NCBI RefSeq assembly: GCF_038806765.1 | Contig: NZ_CP152389.1 | Span: 4,774,001-4,838,000 of the forward strand | Length of the DNA stretch: 64,000 bases | Origin: Mucilaginibacter sp. CSA2-8R | GTDB lineage: Bacteria; Bacteroidota; Bacteroidia; Sphingobacteriales; Sphingobacteriaceae | Direction of reading: 5' to 3' | Shown: positions 61,352-64,000 of the stretch, piece after piece | Position numbering within the stretch: position 1 is the first letter of the stretch | Layout: every line of letters begins with the position of its first letter | Position numbers and translations under genes: made by a program | Notes under the pieces: model-generated | What the model was told of the DNA's origin: nothing | Databases searched by the model: none | The model's input: only the letters and a program-made list of their open reading frames with translations

Positions 61352-62836
61352 CTAAGCAACTCCTTCTAATATTTTAATCGCTTCGTGCGCAACAACCTGA
61401 CCCGAAATTAACGCCGGAGGGACGCCCGGTCCCGGAACAGTTAATTGCCCCGTATATAGCATATTTTTTATCTTTTTAGCTTTCATGCTCGGCTTTAAAA
61501 AAGCTGTTTGCATTAAGGTATTGGCCAAGCCGTAGGCATTTCCTTTAAAAGAATGGTAATCTGCTTTAAAATCGTTCATGGCATAACTGCGCTTCACGAT
61601 GATGTGATTACGAATATTTTGACCGGTTACCGCCTCGAAACGAGTAAGCATCACATCGAAATATTTTTCGCGCATCTGTTCACTGTCTTGCAGACCGGGT
61701 GCTAAAGGCATTAAAAAAAACAAGTTTTCGCAACCTTCGGGTGCTACGCTACTATCTGTTTTAGATGCACACGATACATAAAACAGCGGTTTGGTGGGCC
61801 ATTGCGGTGCGGTATAAATCTCTTTAGCGTGCAGCTCAAAATCCTCATCAAAAAACAGGTTGTGATGCTCAACATTGGTCAGCTTTTTACTCACCCCTAC
61901 ATAATATAATAAACTGGAAGGCGACATGGTACGGCTGTCCCAATACTGATGTGTATAATTTTGATATGGTTTACTTACCAAACTCTGGTCTACATGCTCA
62001 TAGTCAGCCCCGGCAATTACAAAGTCAGCCGTAAAATCGCCCTGGGTAGTGCTTATGGCTGAGGCCTTGCCATCGTTTACACTGATGTTTTTAACTTCTG
62101 TATTAAGTTTAAACTGCACGCCATAACTTTCGGCCAGTTTTACCATAGCTTGTACAATCTGGTTCATACCTCCCTGCGGATACCAGGTACCCAGCACCAA
62201 GTCGGCATAATTCATCATACTATACATAGCTGGTGTATTTTGCGGCGTGGCACCTAAAAATAACACCGGAAACTCCAGCAGTTTAATCAGCTTAGGATTT
62301 TTAAAATACTGCCGCACATGTTTGCTCATGCTGGTAAGCAGCTGTATACCTAAGCTTTTTTTAATCAGGCTTAAATCAAAATACTCGGTAACAGAATGTG
62401 ATGGCTTAAAAACGTACTCGCCCATACCCACCTGGTATTTGTACTCGGCTTGTTTTAAAAACTCCTGTAAGCCTTTGCTGCTACCGGGTTCTATTCCATC
62501 AAATAAACGGTACAGGGCGTTTATATCTGCCGGTACGTCAATCGTATCATCCTTACCGTAATAAACCCGGTAGCCTGGATCCAGGCGCTTCAGTTCGTAA
62601 AAGTCGTTCACCTTTTTGTTAAAAAGGGCAAAGTAATTTTCAAACACATCGGGCATCCAATACCAGCTTGGTCCCATATCAAAAGTAAAACCCATTTCTT
62701 GCCAAATACGCGCACGGCCGCCTGGCTGGTCGTTCTTCTCCAATATCGTTACCTGATATCCTTGTTTAGCCAGCAAAGTAGCGGCGGCCATACCAGAAAA
62801 GCCGGCACCTATTACAACAATGTTTTTCGGGGTCAT
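61352..62836 (-). CDS. crtI: Phytoene desaturase (CrtI)
   Basis: 494 residues. N-terminal FAD motif VIGAGFSGMAAATLLAKQG with GGRARIW, and the C-terminal carotenoid desaturase signature GQLTVPGPGVPPALISGQVVA. It converts phytoene to lycopene in four desaturations at the membrane. It diverges from crtB across a 98-base gap with a perfect inverted repeat. Confidence 0.93.
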   Translation of the reverse strand: MTPKNIVVIGAGFSGMAAATLLAKQGYQVTILEKNDQPGGRARIWQEMGFTFDMGPSWYWMPDVFENYFALFNKKVNDFYELKRLDPGYRVYYGKDDTIDVPADINALYRLFDGIEPGSSKGLQEFLKQAEYKYQVGMGEYVFKPSHSVTEYFDLSLIKKSLGIQLLTSMSKHVRQYFKNPKLIKLLEFPVLFLGATPQNTPAMYSMMNYADLVLGTWYPQGGMNQIVQAMVKLAESYGVQFKLNTEVKNISVNDGKASAISTTQGDFTADFVIAGADYEHVDQSLVSKPYQNYTHQYWDSRTMSPSSLLYYVGVSKKLTNVEHHNLFFDEDFELHAKEIYTAPQWPTKPLFYVSCASKTDSSVAPEGCENLFFLMPLAPGLQDSEQMREKYFDVMLTRFEAVTGQNIRNHIIVKRSYAMNDFKADYHSFKGNAYGLANTLMQTAFLKPSMKAKKIKNMLYTGQLTVPGPGVPPALISGQVVAHEAIKILEGVA

Positions 62837-62859
62837 TACGGTTCTACAAGGCTAAAGTA

Positions 62860-62895
62860 ACCAAATTGTTTTGTGGCCAAACAAAACAATTTGGT
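62860..62895. promoter_or_regulatory. Perfect 14-bp inverted repeat between crtI and crtB
   Basis: accaaattgttttg (62860-62873) and caaaacaatttggt (62882-62895) with 8 bases between. It overlaps a possible crtI promoter (minus-strand TTTG, 18 bases, TACTTTAG) and abuts the crtB promoter region. Likely operator for both genes. Confidence 0.65.
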
Positions 62896-62920
62896 ATAAA
62901 TTAATGTACATTTGGTATAA
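62890..62920 (+). promoter_or_regulatory. Direct repeat TTTGGTATAA upstream of crtB
   Basis: tttggtataa at 62890-62899 and 62911-62920, 21 bases apart (two helical turns). TACATTTG at 62907-62914 fits the -7 box TAnnTTTG, 20 bases before the crtB ATG, so the second repeat overlaps the promoter. Confidence 0.55.
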
Positions 62921-62934
62921 GCCCGCACTACCTG

Positions 62935-63768
62935 ATGAATTTGTATGACGAAACCTGCTTCGAATGCAGTAAAATTATCACCAAGATGTATAGCACGTCA
63001 TTTAGCAAGGGCATTATGGCTTTTGATAAACGGTTTCGCTATCCTATTTATGCTATTTACGGTTTTGTACGATACGCTGACGAAATTGTAGATACTTTTC
63101 ATGATTACGACAAGCAGCAGCTGATTGCCAACTTTAAGGCCGAAACCTTTGTGGCCATTGAGCAAAAAATTAGCTTAAACCCGGTTTTACATTCTTTTCA
63201 GCAAGTGGTTAACCACTATAATATTAGCCATGACCTGATCGAAGCATTTTTGCGCTCGATGGAAATGGACTTGGATTTAACCGCCTGCGATGGCGAAGAG
63301 TATAAAGAATACATCTACGGATCGGCTGAGGTGGTAGGCTTGATGTGCCTGAGCGTTTTTTGCGAAAACATCCCCGAACTTTATAAGCGTTTAGTGCCTA
63401 TGGCTCGCAGCTTAGGCGCAGCTTTTCAAAAAATAAATTTCTTGCGCGATGTTAAATCCGACTTCGAGGACCGGGGACGCACTTATTTCCCTAACGTTGA
63501 TTTTAAGCGCTTTACAGAGCGCGACAAGCAATGCATCGAAAAGGATATTGAAAAAGACTTTGATGATGCCTTTACCGGCATTAAACTTTTACCACCCGGA
63601 ACGCGTTTAGGTGTTTACATTGCCTATATTTACTACCGTCAACTGTTTAAAAAAATAAGCAGAACACCGGCCAATACTATTTTGCAGAAGCGCATCCGTA
63701 TATCTGATACTCAAAAAACTGCATTATACTTTAAAGCTGTTCTGCATCAAAAGTTAAAGGTGATTTAA
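62935..63768 (+). CDS. crtB: Phytoene synthase (CrtB)
   Basis: 277 residues. Aspartate-rich motifs RYADEIVDTF (about 43-50) and NFLRDVKSDFEDRGRTYFP (about 165-185) bind the Mg-diphosphate of two GGPP molecules, which the enzyme condenses to phytoene. Substrate for crtI across the divergent promoter. The stop overlaps the start of the next gene by one base (TAATG). Confidence 0.94.
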   Translation: MNLYDETCFECSKIITKMYSTSFSKGIMAFDKRFRYPIYAIYGFVRYADEIVDTFHDYDKQQLIANFKAETFVAIEQKISLNPVLHSFQQVVNHYNISHDLIEAFLRSMEMDLDLTACDGEEYKEYIYGSAEVVGLMCLSVFCENIPELYKRLVPMARSLGAAFQKINFLRDVKSDFEDRGRTYFPNVDFKRFTERDKQCIEKDIEKDFDDAFTGIKLLPPGTRLGVYIAYIYYRQLFKKISRTPANTILQKRIRISDTQKTALYFKAVLHQKLKVI

Positions 63769-64000
63769 TGAAGTGGAAACCGTTTGCAGCAGCATTAGTA
63801 CTTTTTATATTAATGCTGGCAAATACTTTACATGCAGATACTCCCAGTCCTAAAGTTATACGCAAACAATTGTTAGAAGCGCTCGACCGGCGCAGCCTTA
63901 CCGATTCTTTATACAATACGCTTTCGGCCGAGCCCAACAAAAGCCCGCAATATCTTTGCTATTTAGGAGTAGTGCAGGCTTTAAAAGCTAAACATGCCTG
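63768..64000 (+). CDS. Secreted hypothetical protein (cut by window edge)
   Basis: The ATG at 63768 overlaps the crtB stop. 77 codons are visible: a signal peptide (MKWKPFAAALVLFILMLANT, cleaved near HAD), then LEALDRRSLTDSLYNTLSAE and a helical region. No family recognised from this part; the 3' end lies beyond the window. Translation is probably coupled to crtB. Confidence 0.7.
   Translation, partial: MKWKPFAAALVLFILMLANTLHADTPSPKVIRKQLLEALDRRSLTDSLYNTLSAEPNKSPQYLCYLGVVQALKAKHA

Noticed and set aside
1..64000. CRISPR arrays, insertion sequences, prophage or integrative elements
   Set aside because: No transposase, integrase, phage gene or regularly spaced identical repeat was seen on either strand.

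Overview
The window looks like chromosome of a Bacteroidota bacterium of the Sphingobacteriaceae type (Mucilaginibacter/Pedobacter-like). The signs are SusC/SusD and FecR/ECF sigma sets, many -7 promoter boxes of the form TAnnTTTG, a protein with a probable type IX secretion tail, a KduI/KduD pair, and carotenoid genes (crtI, crtB, crtZ). The genus is inferred from gene content, not from a marker gene. I see no insertion sequence, prophage or CRISPR array. Coding density is high, and hairpin terminators sit between most convergent genes.

Layout. 1-1.1 kb: a small secreted cysteine-rich protein with a C-terminal sorting tail beside an exosortase-family enzyme. 1.2-4 kb: a signalling operon of a histidine kinase, a lone receiver and a receiver-nucleotidyl cyclase fusion. 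4-9.3 kb: HD hydrolase, YitT protein, orphan kinase, DinB protein, and an ECF sigma/anti-sigma pair facing a small membrane protein across an unusual inverted repeat. 9.3-13.1 kb: a non-coding stretch rich in palindromes, a DUF2911 protein, and an NTF2-like/kduD/kduI operon for unsaturated uronate breakdown. 13.2-36.5 kb: mostly housekeeping and envelope genes (M28 peptidase, a two-component pair next to a probable T9SS-tail protein, HAD phosphatase, pgpA, nitroreductase, AsmA-GT51 transglycosylase, Mrp, NifU, FKBP, aspS, DEAD-box helicase, TlpA-like protein, pnuC, SDR, dgkA, recO, AI-2E transporter). A 740-base gap at 31.5-32.2 kb holds a candidate structured RNA. 36.6 kb: tRNA-Val(UAC) with a consensus promoter.

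37.8-57.1 kb is the most notable accessory block. It has two diverging nutrient-uptake units. The minus-strand unit is ECF sigma, FecR, SusC, SusD, a metallophosphoesterase, a nucleotide pyrophosphatase/phosphodiesterase, and an exonuclease/endonuclease/phosphatase-fold lipoprotein with six FG-GAP repeats. The plus-strand unit is a TPR-HTH regulator, a TonB-dependent receptor, a beta-helix lipoprotein and a beta-propeller phytase. The recognisable enzymes of both units cleave phosphate esters and none is a carbohydrate-active enzyme. I read the block as an organic-phosphorus scavenging locus built on the SusCD/TonB plan normally linked to glycans.

57.2-64 kb: lpdA, crtZ, murB, a third ECF sigma factor, then divergent crtI and crtB separated by a perfect 14-bp inverted repeat and a directly repeated TTTGGTATAA. 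The same ten bases also occur at 9461-9470 in the palindrome cluster downstream of the other ECF sigma operon. A secreted protein cut by the window edge follows crtB with overlapping stop and start codons.
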